NCBI GenBank assembly: GCA_024336345.1
Contig: JANFOG010000004.1
Location: 2,356,001-2,420,000 of the forward strand
Direction: 5' to 3'
DNA: 64,000 nucleotides
Origin: Mariannaea sp. PMI_226
Lineage: Eukaryota > Ascomycota > Sordariomycetes > Hypocreales > Nectriaceae
Below, in pieces: positions 22,725-34,313 of the stretch (positions are counted from its first letter, which is position 1; each line of letters begins with the position of its first letter). Below the pieces are notes generated by a model. The model was not told the DNA's origin. It searched no databases and saw nothing but the letters and a program-made list of their open reading frames with translations. A program made the position numbers and the translations under genes.

Positions 22725-24442
22725 ATCAAAGTGTACTGCACAACAGCAGTTGGGAGAAGTGAAACACAGAGAGATGGGTTAATTCATGAAGCTGTCGTCT
22801 CTGTCACTGAAGCAAGGAGGCATGAGGATGCCAGAAACCGGGCTATTTTCAGAGGGCTTTGACTCACAGCTTGGAACCTATATCTGCATTGGGAAGGGCA
22901 TTATACAATTGCACTTGGCAGAAGAGAGTGCTTCCCCTACAGCGGGCAATTGTTCACAGGCTTGAAGGATAATTTCTGTCATCAAGATTCCAGAAAACGG
23001 ATCAGATCAAAAGCATCAGGGCTTGAAGGAAGTGTATGAGGATATCGTATTGTAATTAATTAATATAAAGTATTTTGCTCCCTTATGGTATTTGAGTGGG
23101 CAACTGTGACGACCACCCACTCTCTATCTTGATATTGACTATTGGTTATCCTAGATTCAATTCGAGACGACCGTCTTTGGTTCGCTGATTAACTTGATTA
23201 AGCTGATTTATGAATGACTAGTCATTTGGCCAGTCTGGACAGGCTTTCCCCCCCAAATGCAATTGCACCGGTTGAGCTATCAGTTACACTCGACACGCAC
23301 AGATATTCATCTTGAGGGTCCTTGCAGAACAATCAATCTCACATCAAGTGACCTGATTTGAGGCGTATCTGTCGATACTTTGGATGGCTGAGGCAGAACT
23401 ATGCCAAGAGTCAGGAGAGCAGTGAGATTGATAAAGTTCATTTTTCAGAAGATACACGTAGTTGGATATTTCTTTGCGTGGAAATGATTGCATATTAGGA
23501 CGTACAATATATACGTGTATGGATGTATATGCACATAATATGTAGATTTGTAACAAGAATGGAGAGTGGAATAAAACAGACATATATGTAGATAGAGACG
23601 CGTCCAAATAATGTATAGTCATGTTCGGTAGCAATGAGGGGGAAAACACTGAGATATAATGATAGAAAAAGAGGTAATAAGAAGTAACAACGCTGTCAAA
23701 TAGAAGCTCTATCAAGGACTGCTACAAAGAAGTGGCGAGAGAATATTGCTTGTTGGCCAAACTCAGTACTTACTTATCGATTATTAATAAATGACAAACC
23801 GACGGTGCTTGGAGGGCCGGACGATAATTACCTACCCATGCTGAGATAAGGTAGACAGTCTTACGCTTTGCTCTGCTCTGCCCTTCCTTGGGTAGTCAGA
23901 ATAATTTGGCAACAATTCATTAACTATTGACTATGAGCCAAGAGTCTCGAATCGGCACAAGGCCAAACCAAAAAAATCGTACTTTTACCAAATATCGCGC
24001 TGGTAACGTGATGCACGATACATAGTAGTGTGCTGTCCAGCGCACGAATGTGTCCTTTGCTATGTAGATCTCAGCTGACCAATGAGGAGCTACCATGGAA
24101 TGGGAATGCCATGTCATAGAACGAGAGCCTGAAATCCCTGAAACCTTGGTCGACTTTCTCTGGAGACCCAATTTTGAATCTGGCCAATCAGACACGCGCC
24201 TTCAGCCCACCATGTCCATTCCAAGGTTAGGCTGCCAACATTTAGTCAGGCACGCACCTTCATTTCAGACAGCTCCATGCCAAGGGTGAAGTCGACTCCA
24301 CTGGGAAGCTCGAGGGATTGCAAAAACTTGCTCCGTCCAGCCAGCGAGCGGCTGATAAGTGAATGAGGGGAGCGTCAGGTCGCAGAGATTTTGCCCTTTT
24401 GGGAAAAGTGATGAGATCTTTTTTTTTCTCTTCTTCTTCTCT

Positions 24443-24475
<33 letters not shown>

Positions 24476-26437
24476 CTCTCGTCCCACCCTGGCAGCCGCT
24501 CCGTTGGACGGTCAAGAGCGAGAGACCAGGGCGACAGGAGATGGATGGATGGATGGAGGTATAGGTAAGGGATGATTCAATCGTCGATTGGGTAGATTAC
24601 AGTCAAATGATATATGAAATATGAACTCTTCTGGTTCGCGAAATTAACTTCGTAGGCGCACAAAGTAGGCACACACACACGTGCATATTAGTAGGTAGTT
24701 TTAATTCATGGTTGACGTAGTGACAATGCCAGAGAATGGTGAGAGAGAGAGAGAGAGACACACACATACACCGATGTGGCGAGGATGCTGTGTTGCAAGG
24801 GGGGGTGAAGGGGCATCATGTGGAAGGGAGGTGCTGCTGATTTGTTGCATTGATGCTGCAAAGAACCGTTGACGAGGGTCGAGTTTCGAAACTGACGGGG
24901 CAAGGCATTGGTACAGGCTCTGGGCTCTGACTCTGGCTCCAGTGGAGGGCCAGAAGGATGAACTCATGCGATTCCCCCCGGTCGTGTCCATGCGGTATCT
25001 ACAACAAGTATCCATTCATGATTTTTCAATGCTGTGTTCCAACATAGGTAGGAATTAGCACAAAGCAGTAAAAATATCACAAAAAAAAGACATTCTAGAT
25101 GTAAGGATCACAGCGGATGCATGCATGGGCTTTGTAAGTGCTAAGCAAAACGCCAAATATTTTTTATGTATTTTTTTTTTTTACATTTCTTTTGTCATAG
25201 GGTTGAGTGTTTGTGTGAAATGACAGACAGTGCAATGGTGAGAGCTCACAGAAGGTACAGTCGGCCAGCCCGTCCAAGCGAGAGGAGCTTTTCTTGTTTG
25301 TGAAGATTAATTAATTACATAAATACGTACTCTGTAATTAAATGCGGATACGTGACAAGGGAAACAGGAGAGAGGGGAGTGGAGGGGAGGGGGGGGGAAG
25401 CAAGCCAGGCAAGGGAATGGATGCGCACGCACTTTAGAAGGATTGGCGGTCTCCTCAACTCTGATTCGCCCGATGGCGTACAGGTCAGACGCAGGTACAG
25501 GCAAAGAAAAACTGGTCACTGGTCTGAGCGGCAGACGATCCTTGTTGTTTGCTTTTGCCGGTCGCTTGCTCGGCCAAGTTTGGGATCTGGGGGACGACTG
25601 GGCTGGTTGGGCGGCGCTTTGTGTGTGTAACAGCAGTGCAGTGTACAGATTAATTTGCCTTCTTTATTACAGATGAGGACTCTGCAAAGAATGTTGGTGC
25701 GTAGCTAGTGGATGTCTTTCTCTGTTTTTATTAATTAACTACCTAATCTGTACCTACTATGTAGATATAGACATACGCTTTGGTTAAGCATGGGTGGTAG
25801 CTTAGGAAGGCCATCGTACATACCTGTACAGCAAAGGCGAGGTAGAGTGGCTATATCGCATCACAAGAGCGAAAATTCAAGGCACTGGCTGTAGCCTCTC
25901 TGACCCATTCTCCATGTATGCGCTGTCCTCCCATACCCCATAGTTGTACAACGTAGTCGACTAGGTTAGTATTAAGCTGTCGCAGTGGTCGACACCCCCG
26001 TTGGCCCTTCGTTGGAAGTGGGTGGTGGTAGTGGTGGTGGTAGTGTCAGTGGTTTCGGTGTTAGACCCTTCCAAGGTTGGCGCCCGGCTCTGGGCCTCTG
26101 CCCTTTTCCTATTTGCAACACATCGTGCCCATCTTTAACCTCCCCCCCTTCCTACCTCCCGGCTTCTCCCTTTTCTCTTTTACCCTCCTCCACACACTCT
26201 CTTGGTCCTGTTGCTGTCAACGTCCTTTCTCGTTTTCCTGCGTTGCATCCTGCCAAAAAACAGAGTATCAAGTTATACTCGATCCATTCTTTCATCAGAA
26301 ATCTCTCAAGCGACCATTTTGGACGTAAACACACTCTCTACCAGCACTCGTTTCTTCAACGCAAACAACACACACACAAACAAGGACTGTTCTCCATCAC
26401 TTTTAGGCATATCCAGCCTCACGCGTCTTACTTCAAA
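22725..26437. other. Intergenic region between the BTB-bromodomain and GPI-protein genes
   Basis: No gene is recognisable. The first part is AT-rich and probably includes the 3' UTR of the upstream gene. Simple repeats include a pyrimidine tract with a long T-run near 24420-24477, GATG repeats at 24541-24556, GA repeats near 24740-24760 and a purine-rich G-run near 25370-25400. From about 26100 the DNA is C/T-rich, as expected for the promoter and leader of the gene starting at 26438. Open frames continuing upstream of that start are leader read-through, not coding. Confidence 0.5.
24420..24480 (+). repeat. Long pyrimidine tract with T homopolymer
   Basis: A TTC/CTCT tract runs into an uninterrupted T-run of nearly 30 bases (about 24447-24476). 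It lies in intergenic DNA. It is a simple repeat whose exact length may be affected by sequencing error. Confidence 0.85.
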
Positions 26438-27413
26438 ATGCTCTTCCGCGCCGCCACCACCGTCGCCGTCCTGGCTGTCAGCGTTGCTGCCCAGACTGCC
26501 CAGCCTTACAAGCTCGTCACTGGCCCTGTCCTCGGTATCAGCCTTGCTCGTCGCGACACTTACGGTTACCAGCCTGAGCAGTCTGTCTGCGGTGCTGGCA
26601 ACACTTGCGCCGAGGCTTGTGGTGCGGGTTTCGACACTTGCGCCTCCAACGACGGCAACACTCACTGCTACAACCCTGGTATTAAGCAATCGTGCTGCTC
26701 TGATGGAACTGGAAGTGAGTTGGTCAATTTCTTTTTCATCTCAAAAACAAAAAAAAGGGAAAAGAAAAAAGAACAAAAGACGTGGACCTCCTTCATCTGG
26801 TGTCGTTGATTTTCTTCCTGAATGACCCCTTAAACCTGATGATCTATGCTAACTCTCATATTAAGACTCTTGCGATGAGGGCTACTACTGCACCCACGAC
26901 ACCAAGATGAACACTTGGTGCTGCCCCAACAACCTGAACCTCGTCGAGTGTGCCAGCAAGTTCAAGGTTGATGGCGAGCTTGAGACTGATGCTCCCGCCA
27001 CGACCTCTGCTAAGCCTACCACCTCTACTGCTGCTCCTTCTACTTCTACCTCTTGCACCACTTCTATCAAGTCTACCACTTCCATCTACAAGGATGTGAA
27101 GACCACCTCCAGCCCTGCTGTCAAGGTAACCTCGACTCACATTGCTCAAACGACTCCCAAGTCTGACATTGTTACGACCAAGGATCACACCTCTACTAGC
27201 TGCGCTACCCCCACTGCTAGCCACAGCGCTCCTTGGGTTGGTAACAACGGTACCGTTACCACTCCTACTGTTCCTTATGGTACTCCCTCTGCCAGCAACC
27301 CCTCTAACGGCGGCTCCGCCACCGGCGTGCCTCCCGTTCCCACTGGTGGCGCCTCCGTGTCTCGCGTCAGCGCCGTTCTCCTGGCTGCTGCCGGTCTCTT
27401 CGCTCTCTTGTAA
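26438..27413 (+). CDS. Secreted Cys-rich, Ser/Thr-rich GPI-anchored surface protein
   Basis: Exons 26438-26714 and 26866-27413 (intron GTGAGT...TTAAG, 151 nt, CTAAC branch site) encode 274 aa. The N-terminus is a signal peptide (MLFRAATTVAVLAVSVAA, cleavage probably before QTAQ). A compact Cys-rich domain follows (about residues 50-125, with CGAGNTCAEACGAGFDTC, SCCSDGTG and NTWCCPNNLNLVEC). Then comes a long Thr/Ser/Pro stalk suited to O-glycosylation, and a hydrophobic C-terminus (VSAVLLAAAGLFALL) preceded by Gly/Ser, typical of a GPI-attachment signal. The protein should sit on the plasma membrane or in the cell wall. I do not recognise a named family or enzyme activity. The start ATG has a good AAAATGC context and is preceded by a pyrimidine-rich leader. 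Confidence 0.85.
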
Positions 27414-29363
27414 GGTCCGCCTCGGACAATTCGGAAATCCTCTGAAATCAAGCAAGCTCTGTCCCAAGTGGATTACGTTAGGCACTTCGTTCCCTCTTTC
27501 ACCACCGCGGACATGACAATGCTCAGCGTCGCCACGAGTTTAACGAGTTTCATGATGGAAGGAGCAAAACCAAATTGGGGAGGCTTTTAAGTGGGTGGAC
27601 CGCCAAAGAAATCCAAGGAGGGAACACAACTCTTTCTTTCTTTGTCAACAACACAAATGGACATATACACAGACACAACCGGTTGTGCAATGTTGAGCCA
27701 ACATATATACACATGCCCTTTCTCGCGAACATATTCTTGGCATTTACAGAGATGTACATGAAAGAACCACCCCCCCTTGGAAGTTCTTGGTATAATTTTT
27801 TTTGGCGATACCCGCCCCCTTACTTCGACCGGAGTTGGATCGGCTTGGTGTTTTTGGTGGGAACGAGTGCATTGATTTTTTTTATATTTGTTTCTGGATA
27901 CCTAAAGGCCACAGTTTGTGTGCCTCAACTTACTTATTTTATATATATACGTTAGTTTCTATTCTATGACGCGACGCTAGAGTTTGTCTCGAAGCTTGTC
28001 AAAACACCATTTCTCCGCCTAATAATTGCTGGTAGTCAATTTTACTCTCATCCTTGCGCACACCTAACGCTGCCAACGACGAAGTGACTCCCATATTCCC
28101 TGGTGCTTGCCTGTGCCGTGATGGAAGAGTGTTCACGCACCCAATCCAAATCATGAGAAGTGACAAGTGAAGTCGGTTTCATCAGCAATAAGCTCGTGTC
28201 GACAGGGAACGCCTGTGGGGAACATCAAAACGGTCGTCGGCTAAGGCTTGTTTGTGGCGATGGGTATCGAACGCCCCCAGTCAGCAATCGTCGGCGAGAA
28301 GAATCCTGGGAGCGTCGATGCTGGGGGAACGGGATGACGGGATGACGGCATGTGAACGGCCCAAATCCACAACCGAGCGCAAGCCACAAGAACATGGGGG
28401 GGCAAAGGTGTGCATCTATCTACACAGTGGAGAGATTTATTTATATTTATGTACTTGGCGAGATGGGAACGTATCCTCTTCTCATTTCTCATTATTGTTT
28501 TTTTCTTCTTCTTGTCCCATTCTTCTCCCCTTATGCTTTCCGGGAATTCATTGGTTACTGCTTATACTTTGTGCAAGTCGCACTTGGAAACATTTTGTTT
28601 TAGCCAGACGGGATATGAAGCATCAACATCAAGACTAATTATGAACGAGCTATGGTTTGGCATACACACACGCCTATATTTTGTGTGAGTTATGCCGATA
28701 TATGCATACATCGTATTCGAACGTCACATATGTAAGTTACCAGACACTAGAGGGACCATAATGCACGGGGACTGGCCAGCAATCATGCCATTAGTTTCAT
28801 ATCTTATCGAAAGCGTCGTTCAGCTGAGAAAGCACTCTCATTTGAAGCCTTGGTGTCTCTGACTTGTCTCTCATATTGTCTCGTCAAACAGATGAAGATA
28901 GCCGTCTCCTCAGTTGCGTACAGGCAAGCTATTAATTGTTGGGATGAGGGATTCAGAAATCAGCTGAAGGTGTGCACATGGCCGTTCTGAGTATGAAACT
29001 AGAATCTTCGAGATAAAATCTTCAGGACGTTGATGAGCTTAATGCAGGAGAAACTGCAATAGCTGCTAAGCGCAACGCTGTTACTCTGACAGGGATATTT
29101 AAACAGCCGCCTCTATGCATATACGACGGCTGGGAGCGTGGTTATGATGAGTCGAGCACGTTGCCATATTGCGACAGGGCTTTGAGACCAAAAGTAGTTG
29201 ATTTCAAGCTGACAAGCCGGCGATGACCGACGGGGTATGATATTCTGATGTCTCTCTCTCTCTCTCTGCCAACATAGCGTAAAATCCATGTATACAATCC
29301 ATATGTCCAGTATGCCCCCTCTTTCTTAGTGTTCCATTTACGTTTGTCGTTGCTTAGGCACGC
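27414..29363. other. Intergenic region between the GPI-protein and ACBP genes
   Basis: This stretch holds the 3' flanks of two convergent genes. I see no recognisable gene. T-rich and C-rich runs near 27760-27900, a (TC)n dinucleotide repeat near 29251-29267 and a few 80-120-codon frames without known motifs are the only structure visible. Confidence 0.5.
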
Positions 29364-29920
29364 TTAGTTGCCACCGACAGCCTCGGGCACCTTGTCCGCA
29401 TCATAGCCGTGCTTCTCCTTAAGGGCCTCGACAAGGGCGACGTAGCGCGTCTGGGCCTCCTCGGCGGAGATGCCCTCGTCGACGAGCTTCTGCCAAGCGT
29501 TCTTCTTGGCCTTGCCCTGTAGGATTTGCGACTTGTGTTAGACTTGGTCGAGTTTGATCGGCGCAGCACGGAATAAGGGGAGCTACAGAGAGGAGAGGGG
29601 GCGGGGCAGGGCTGGGTGAAGATGTCCACATACCTTCAAGTCGAACATACCAGGGGTCTCAGCCTTGGTGATGTCCTCTCCATTGGCGACCTTGAAGAGA
29701 GCTGTGAAGGAGTTCAGTCAGCGAGGGAGGGAACAAGAGCGGGTTGGAAGGTGGGGTGAGCCGGCAGGCATAAGATGAAGCCGGAGGGCGGGAGAGGGGG
29801 AGGCGGGGAAGGGAAGATATTCGTACCATAGAGTTCGAGGAGCTCAGTGTTGTCGGGCTTGGAAGTCAACTTCTTGGAGTCGACGACAGCCTTCTCGAAC
29901 TCGGGGGTGAGGGCGACCAT
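29364..29920 (-). CDS. Acyl-CoA-binding protein (ACBP)
   Basis: A small cytosolic carrier of medium- and long-chain acyl-CoA esters. Three exons on the minus strand (29827-29920, 29634-29701, 29364-29516) join in frame to 104 aa. Introns are 125 and 117 nt with GTACGA and GTATGT donors. The product has the ACBP signature: FEKAVVDSKKLTSKPDNTELLELYALFK, shown here as consecutive pieces FEKAVVDSKKL and ELLELYALFKVANGED, then the ligand-binding block FDLKGKAKKNAWQK, and a C-terminal helix containing AQTRYVALVEALKEKHG. Length fits the single-domain ACBP family (about 87-105 aa). The start is MVALTPEFEK. It is transcribed away from the AIF-like gene, and a Tc1-type transposon lies about 295 bp upstream of its ATG. 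Confidence 0.95.
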
Positions 29921-30214
29921 CTTGAATGTAGTGTGTTGGTAGTTGTGCTTAGGTTTTTGCAGGGACGAAGAGATGGGAGACGACGGGTGAGAAAAGAGAG
30001 GAGGAGGGCAGGATAAGAAGAGAGACGGCGTTGGGATCTAAGATGGAGCCGGAGACCCGGCGGCGGATAATTGTTGAGAAGCTGCCACCTGCACTTGTGC
30101 CTGCGCCTGCACCTTGCACCTGCACCTGCACACGGGAGCAGCACCTGCCCCCTGGGGGACGCGCCGCGGCTAGCGGGGCTTGAGTGGAAGTCACAGGTGA
30201 GCTTGAGAGAGGTA
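29921..30214. promoter_or_regulatory. ACBP upstream region with CACCTG-type repeats
   Basis: This is the 294 bp between the ACBP start codon and the left end of the transposon, and it must contain the proximal ACBP promoter. Positions about 30085-30150 hold a cluster of CACCTG / TGCACC / GCCTGC hexamers in imperfect tandem. No TATA box is obvious. Function is inferred only from position. Confidence 0.35.
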
Positions 30215-30244
30215 CAGTTAGCGGCCAAAAGTTTGAGTCCACCC
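30215..30244 (+). repeat. Left terminal inverted repeat of the Tc1-like element
   Basis: It starts CAGTTAGCGGCC directly after a TA dinucleotide. It differs from the right end at a few positions, including T for C in GTTAGC versus GTCAGC and in AGTTTGAG versus AGTCTGAG. Both differences fit C-to-T change on this strand. Confidence 0.9.
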
Positions 30245-30319
30245 GACGCGACCGCGTCAAACCGCGATTTCTCCCTCGACCCCCCTCCCTTTCATTTTCT
30301 TCCATAACTTGTCAACAAA

Positions 30320-31457
30320 ATGTCTTCTGCACGCAAATTTGGTACCGAAATATCCGGAAATCGTGGCAAAGGCTGTCAATTTTCTCCTGAGGCAAAAGGA
30401 GCTATGTTGGCAATGTTACATGGCGGTAACAGCCTGAGGGCTGTCGCCCGAGAGTTTAACACCACACATTCTGCTGTCGCCAAGATCAAAAAACGCTGGC
30501 TTGACGAAAAGATAGTAAATAATAAGCCTCGCAGCGGTCGGCCTATAAAATTTACAAAGGAAGAAGAGCGGTATATAATATGAATTACCAAAAAAAATCG
30601 CGAGATCTTATATAAAGCACTAATCGAAGAGATATAGGGTCGCGTCTCTGAGCGAACATTACGTCGCGTCTTACACCGCTATTGGAAGCGCAAATGGAAA
30701 GCTTTAGATAGACCGAAACTTGATAAGAAAATAGCAAGAATTCGGCTTGATTGGTGTTCTGCTTGGTTACCAGAAGTCCATGAATTGCTGGAGGTATGTT
30801 ATTTTGAAAATGGAGGGTGATTTTGGGTAATGATAACTTTAGGTGGTGTTCTCCGATGAGACACAAATTAGCAATAAATCTGACAACCCCAACGTCATGC
30901 TTTGGCGACTATTGCATGAAAAGTATAATAAGGATCTTGTGAACAAGAAGGCATATGTTAAAGATGCGATTTCTCAGATGTATTGGGCGTCAATTTGGAA
31001 AACAGGATGGTCATCCATAATGATAATGGAATGCGATAGTATTAGCGCTCGTAATGGCGTTTCAGCTTAGAGCTATCTGAAAACTCTAGAGGATCATCTT
31101 CTACCTCATTATAATAATACCCGAAGATTTCAGCAAGATAACGCAAGAATTCATACCGCTAGGTTAATAATAAACTGGTTCATCACCAATGGAGTGGAGC
31201 TACTAGATTGGCCTCCATACTCTCCAGATCTCAACCCCATAGAACACGTTTGGCATATTATAAAGCGCATCATTCGAAAGCGCTTCCCTCATTTAATAAA
31301 ATTGAAAGATAATGAGGCGGATCGAGCAGAAATGATGCGATGCGTTGAGGTGGCATGGGCAGCAGTTGACCAGGCTACTATTCGAAGCCTCATCGAATCA
31401 CTCCCTCGCCGATTGAAGGCGGTTATTCGCGCCAAGGGTTGGTATACACGATATTGA
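30320..31457 (+). pseudogene. Tc1-type DD34E transposase, inactivated by stop codons
   Basis: The reading frame runs 30320-30793 and 30843-31457, joined over a 49-nt intron (GTATGT...CTTTAG, TGATAAC branch site), and would be about 362 codons. It is broken by TGA at 30581-30583, TAG at 30635-30637 and TAG at 31068-31070. All three are in one continuous frame, with no frameshift seen. The N-terminal part is a helix-turn-helix (SLRAVAREFNTTHSAVAKIK) followed by the GRP-type motif SGRPIKF. Catalytic residues are visible as D in VVFSDETQIS, D in FQQDNARIHTA, and E in SPDLNPIEHVW, with 34 residues between the second D and the E, the Tc1 spacing. Each stop is one C-to-T change from Arg (CGA) or Gln (CAG), as expected of RIP or cytosine deamination. 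No active protein is expected. Confidence 0.92.
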
Positions 31458-31572
31458 AGAGCGGAAGCAGGGCATCATTTTCATATACATAATATTTTAT
31501 TTGACCTTTATTCAATTGAATTATTTGACTTTGAAGCCAGGCATATGTAGGCGGGTTGATGGGAAATATGTG

Positions 31573-31602
31573 GGGTGGACTCAGACTTTTGGCCGCTGAC
31601 TG
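31573..31602 (-). repeat. Right terminal inverted repeat of the Tc1-like element
   Basis: Read on the minus strand it begins CAGTCAGCGGCCAAAAGT directly inside the right TA dinucleotide (31603-31604), pairing with the left repeat over about 30 bp with two to three mismatches. Confidence 0.9.
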
Positions 31603-31604
31603 TA

Positions 31605-32876
31605 CTGACACATGGAAGGAGGGGCAAGAGTGAGCGTTGAGGGGTTAATTCTTGGGAGGGGGGCAAGGGCCCAAGGAGGGGTACCTGACGTGCCCAGAAA
31701 TGGCCAGAAATGACCAGTGATCTCTGGTAGGTATCTCACTGAACAGAAAGTACAGTAAAGGTACCTCGATTGGACGATAAAAATAAGGCCATACGTGACG
31801 TCGTCGCCTGTTCCAGTATTATTCCCAGTTGACTAAGGTAATCTGGTTTATACATCAAGGCACTGTAGCCAACAGGCAGGCATTATTATAGTAGGGGAAA
31901 AAGATAGGTACCTTAGAAAAGAGGAGACACTGGCGGTGACGGCACTGAGCAACTGGTCAAGCATTTTTTACCTTATAGTACCTTTCCTTACCTACGGAAC
32001 CTACCTGGTATGTAAATTGCTGCTTCTGAGTGAAAGTGGTGTCAGCATCTATCAATAATTGATCCAACTATTGTTGCTGCCCAAAGGGAAAAAGAAATGC
32101 GGGGGAAATTTATATAGGTATTTTCCATATTCTCATGTCCCTCTGGGTATAATTCTGCGCAGATATCAATTCCGTGGTGAGCACATCAACTTGGGCTCTC
32201 GCTTATTGCTAGGTCCCCAACCAGAACATGTCCCGTCCCTTGTGGTTAACCTCTTTTTTATTGACCAACCATGAAGCAACATTGTTGTTGTAACCAAGAT
32301 CTCGGGAAATAAAATATTGTTCTAAAAAAAAAAAGAAAAAGAAAAAGAGACAGCCCACAAAATGAATAAGACCACTATATACAGCCCAGAATGCCCGGCG
32401 TAATTATTGCCCACCGACTTTACGAATGGTACATCAGGTACGGCACAGCGAGTTAGCCAACTGGTACTGCAGAAAGCTCGTCAAGTTCCCCAAAGTACCC
32501 AACTCCCAGTCTCACTCATTCTCTCCGTCCGGCTCCTCTTTAGTTCCGGTTGCCAGCAAACGTCTTCGTCATACAATCACACGGCTCCGTGGCCACGCAA
32601 GTCCGCCACCGGCATCGCTCCGAGATCTTTGCTCGGCTTTAGGCCACACCACAACACTGTGCCCAAGCATTCTGGCGTGCATTCACCTTCTTTCCGGTTC
32701 CTTGCCTGATCTCTTCTGGTGTGCTTTTCTCTCTCCCTCACTATATCTCTCTCTCACTTCCTCTCTCCATGTTCGTTCTCTTGACTTTTTAAATAATAAT
32801 TAATTCTTGTTTTTTTAGGTTGTCGTTGTTTACAAATAGAATATAGTGTCCATCTATATATATATCCCTTGCATTC
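31605..32876. other. Intergenic region between the transposon and the AIF-like gene
   Basis: No gene is recognised. The part 31680-32010 is rich in TACC/GGTA motifs (GTAGGTATC, GGTACC, TTACC), a dispersed pattern also seen near 15.67 and 58.0 kb. An A-rich run lies near 32322-32350. From about 32500 the strand is C/T-rich, ending in a TATATATA patch just before the AIF-like ATG, so this end is its promoter and leader. Confidence 0.45.
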
Positions 32877-34172
32877 ATGGGGAAAACAGTCGTCATCTTG
32901 GGCGGCTCGCTTGGCGGTCTAGCCGTCACGCATCGCCTGCTCAAGTACACCCAACCTGACCACCAGGATCTGAAGGTTATTCTTGTCTCCAAGGTAAAAC
33001 CCTACCTTCTAACCAGGCGTGACGTTGCTTGATTTGTCTCATCGCTCGTATATTTCATCATGTAGCGGGGGTATATCTAACGTCTCATAGAATAGTCACT
33101 TCTACTGGAACCTCGCTTCAGTTCGGGCAATCATACCTAATCTGATAAAGGATGATCAAATCACCGCTCCTATCCGGCCAGGCCTAGCTCAGTACCCATC
33201 TGGAAGCGTCGAGTTTATTGTCGGCACCGCAACCAATGTTGATGAGAAGTCTCGCACCGTCCAAGTTGACGCCGGAGCTGATGGACTGTGCGTGGTTCCC
33301 TATGACCACCTCGTCCTCGCCACAGGGGCGCGTACCGGCGACCCGGAACTCCCTTGGAAGGCCTCAAGCTCACACGAGGAAGTCATGGCCAACCTTCATC
33401 GAACAGCTCAACAGGTTGGAGCGGCAAAGCATGTCCTCGTCGCCGGCGCGGGAGCAACAGGCGTCGAACTTGCAGGAGAGATCAAGTATGCGTTTCCTTC
33501 TACCACCGTCGTGCTCGTCTCATCTTCCGCAAGCGTTCTCAACGGGGACTCAATAGCGGCCGCCACAGAGCGCCAGCTCCGCCATCTTGGTGTCGAGATG
33601 CGAAAGGGCGTGAGAGCGGAAGAAGCCACCCCGTTGGCGGATGGCAAGACCCGTGTGCTGCTCTCAGATGGCGAGGAGCTAACCACAGACCTGTACCTGC
33701 CAACAGTCGGACTCATGCCAAACACCGAGTTTCTGCCTAAAGAGTGGCTGAATGAGCGCCATTATGTGGAGGTTGATGATAAGATGCGTGTAAACGGTTC
33801 AGGGAATGTATGGGCCGTGGGTGACGTAGTCTCAAAGCCGCGCGCAAGTTACCAATTCACTGAAGCACAGGTAACCAATGACCTGACCCCTTTCCCCTCT
33901 ACACCTCAAAATAAATGAACAACTAATAACACTTGGGAATAAAAACGCAGGCGGCCGGTGTGGCGGGTAACATCGCTCATACATTCAATAACCAAGACGC
34001 TGTGTCAGTTAAAGGTCCTACTGTGGATGCCTTCCTTTGCGCTACAGGTCGATCGCGAGGAGCGGGCCGACTCGGTCCAGTGCCGGTTCCGTCGCTGGCC
34101 GTCTGGGCCATCAAGGGACGTACGTTGGGTATGGAAAGGACATCGAAATACGTTGACGGAAGCATGTGGTGA
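32877..34172 (+). CDS. AIF/AMID-type FAD-dependent pyridine nucleotide oxidoreductase
   Basis: Exons 32877-32993, 33091-33870 and 33951-34172 join in frame to 372 aa (introns 97 and 80 nt, all phase 0). The N-terminus has an FAD-binding Rossmann motif (VVILGGSLGGLAV). A central NAD(P)H-binding Rossmann motif follows (HVLVAGAGATGVELAGEI), with ATGAR in between (LVLATGARTGD) and the C-terminal FAD site NVWAVGDVV. Length and layout match the fungal AifA/AifB and animal AIFM2 group, flavoproteins that oxidise NAD(P)H and have been linked to cell death or ubiquinone reduction. No clear mitochondrial presequence is visible. The gene is tail-to-tail with END3, with only 141 bp between the stop codons. 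A close relative could be annotated simply as a pyridine nucleotide-disulphide oxidoreductase. Confidence 0.9.
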
Positions 34173-34313
34173 TAGGTGATACCCCCCTTCTTTTTGTATT
34201 TAGAGCAAGACTCATATACCATTACAACAAAAATAAGCGCCATATTATTCCTACAAGAATATGCAACAAACTCCTGGCCCCCGACCCCCCAATTCTCAGT
34301 ATAAATGCTCCCC

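Larger units (their letters stand above)
30215..31602 (+). mobile_element. Tc1/mariner family DNA transposon, degenerate
   Basis: The element is about 1.39 kb, bounded by TA dinucleotides (30213-30214 and 31603-31604), the target duplication typical of Tc1/mariner. It has imperfect terminal inverted repeats of about 30 bp: the left end begins CAGTTAGCGGCCAAAAGT and the right end, read inward, CAGTCAGCGGCCAAAAGT. It carries one transposase gene in the plus orientation with a short intron and three internal stop codons. It sits between the divergently transcribed ACBP and AIF-like genes. The near-complete ends and recognisable catalytic motifs suggest a moderately recent insertion that has since been inactivated. 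Confidence 0.93.

Noticed and set aside
25985..26437. Upstream in-frame extension of the GPI-protein frame
   Set aside because: The extension would bury the signal peptide at an internal position. The ATG at 26438 with a clear signal sequence is the better start.
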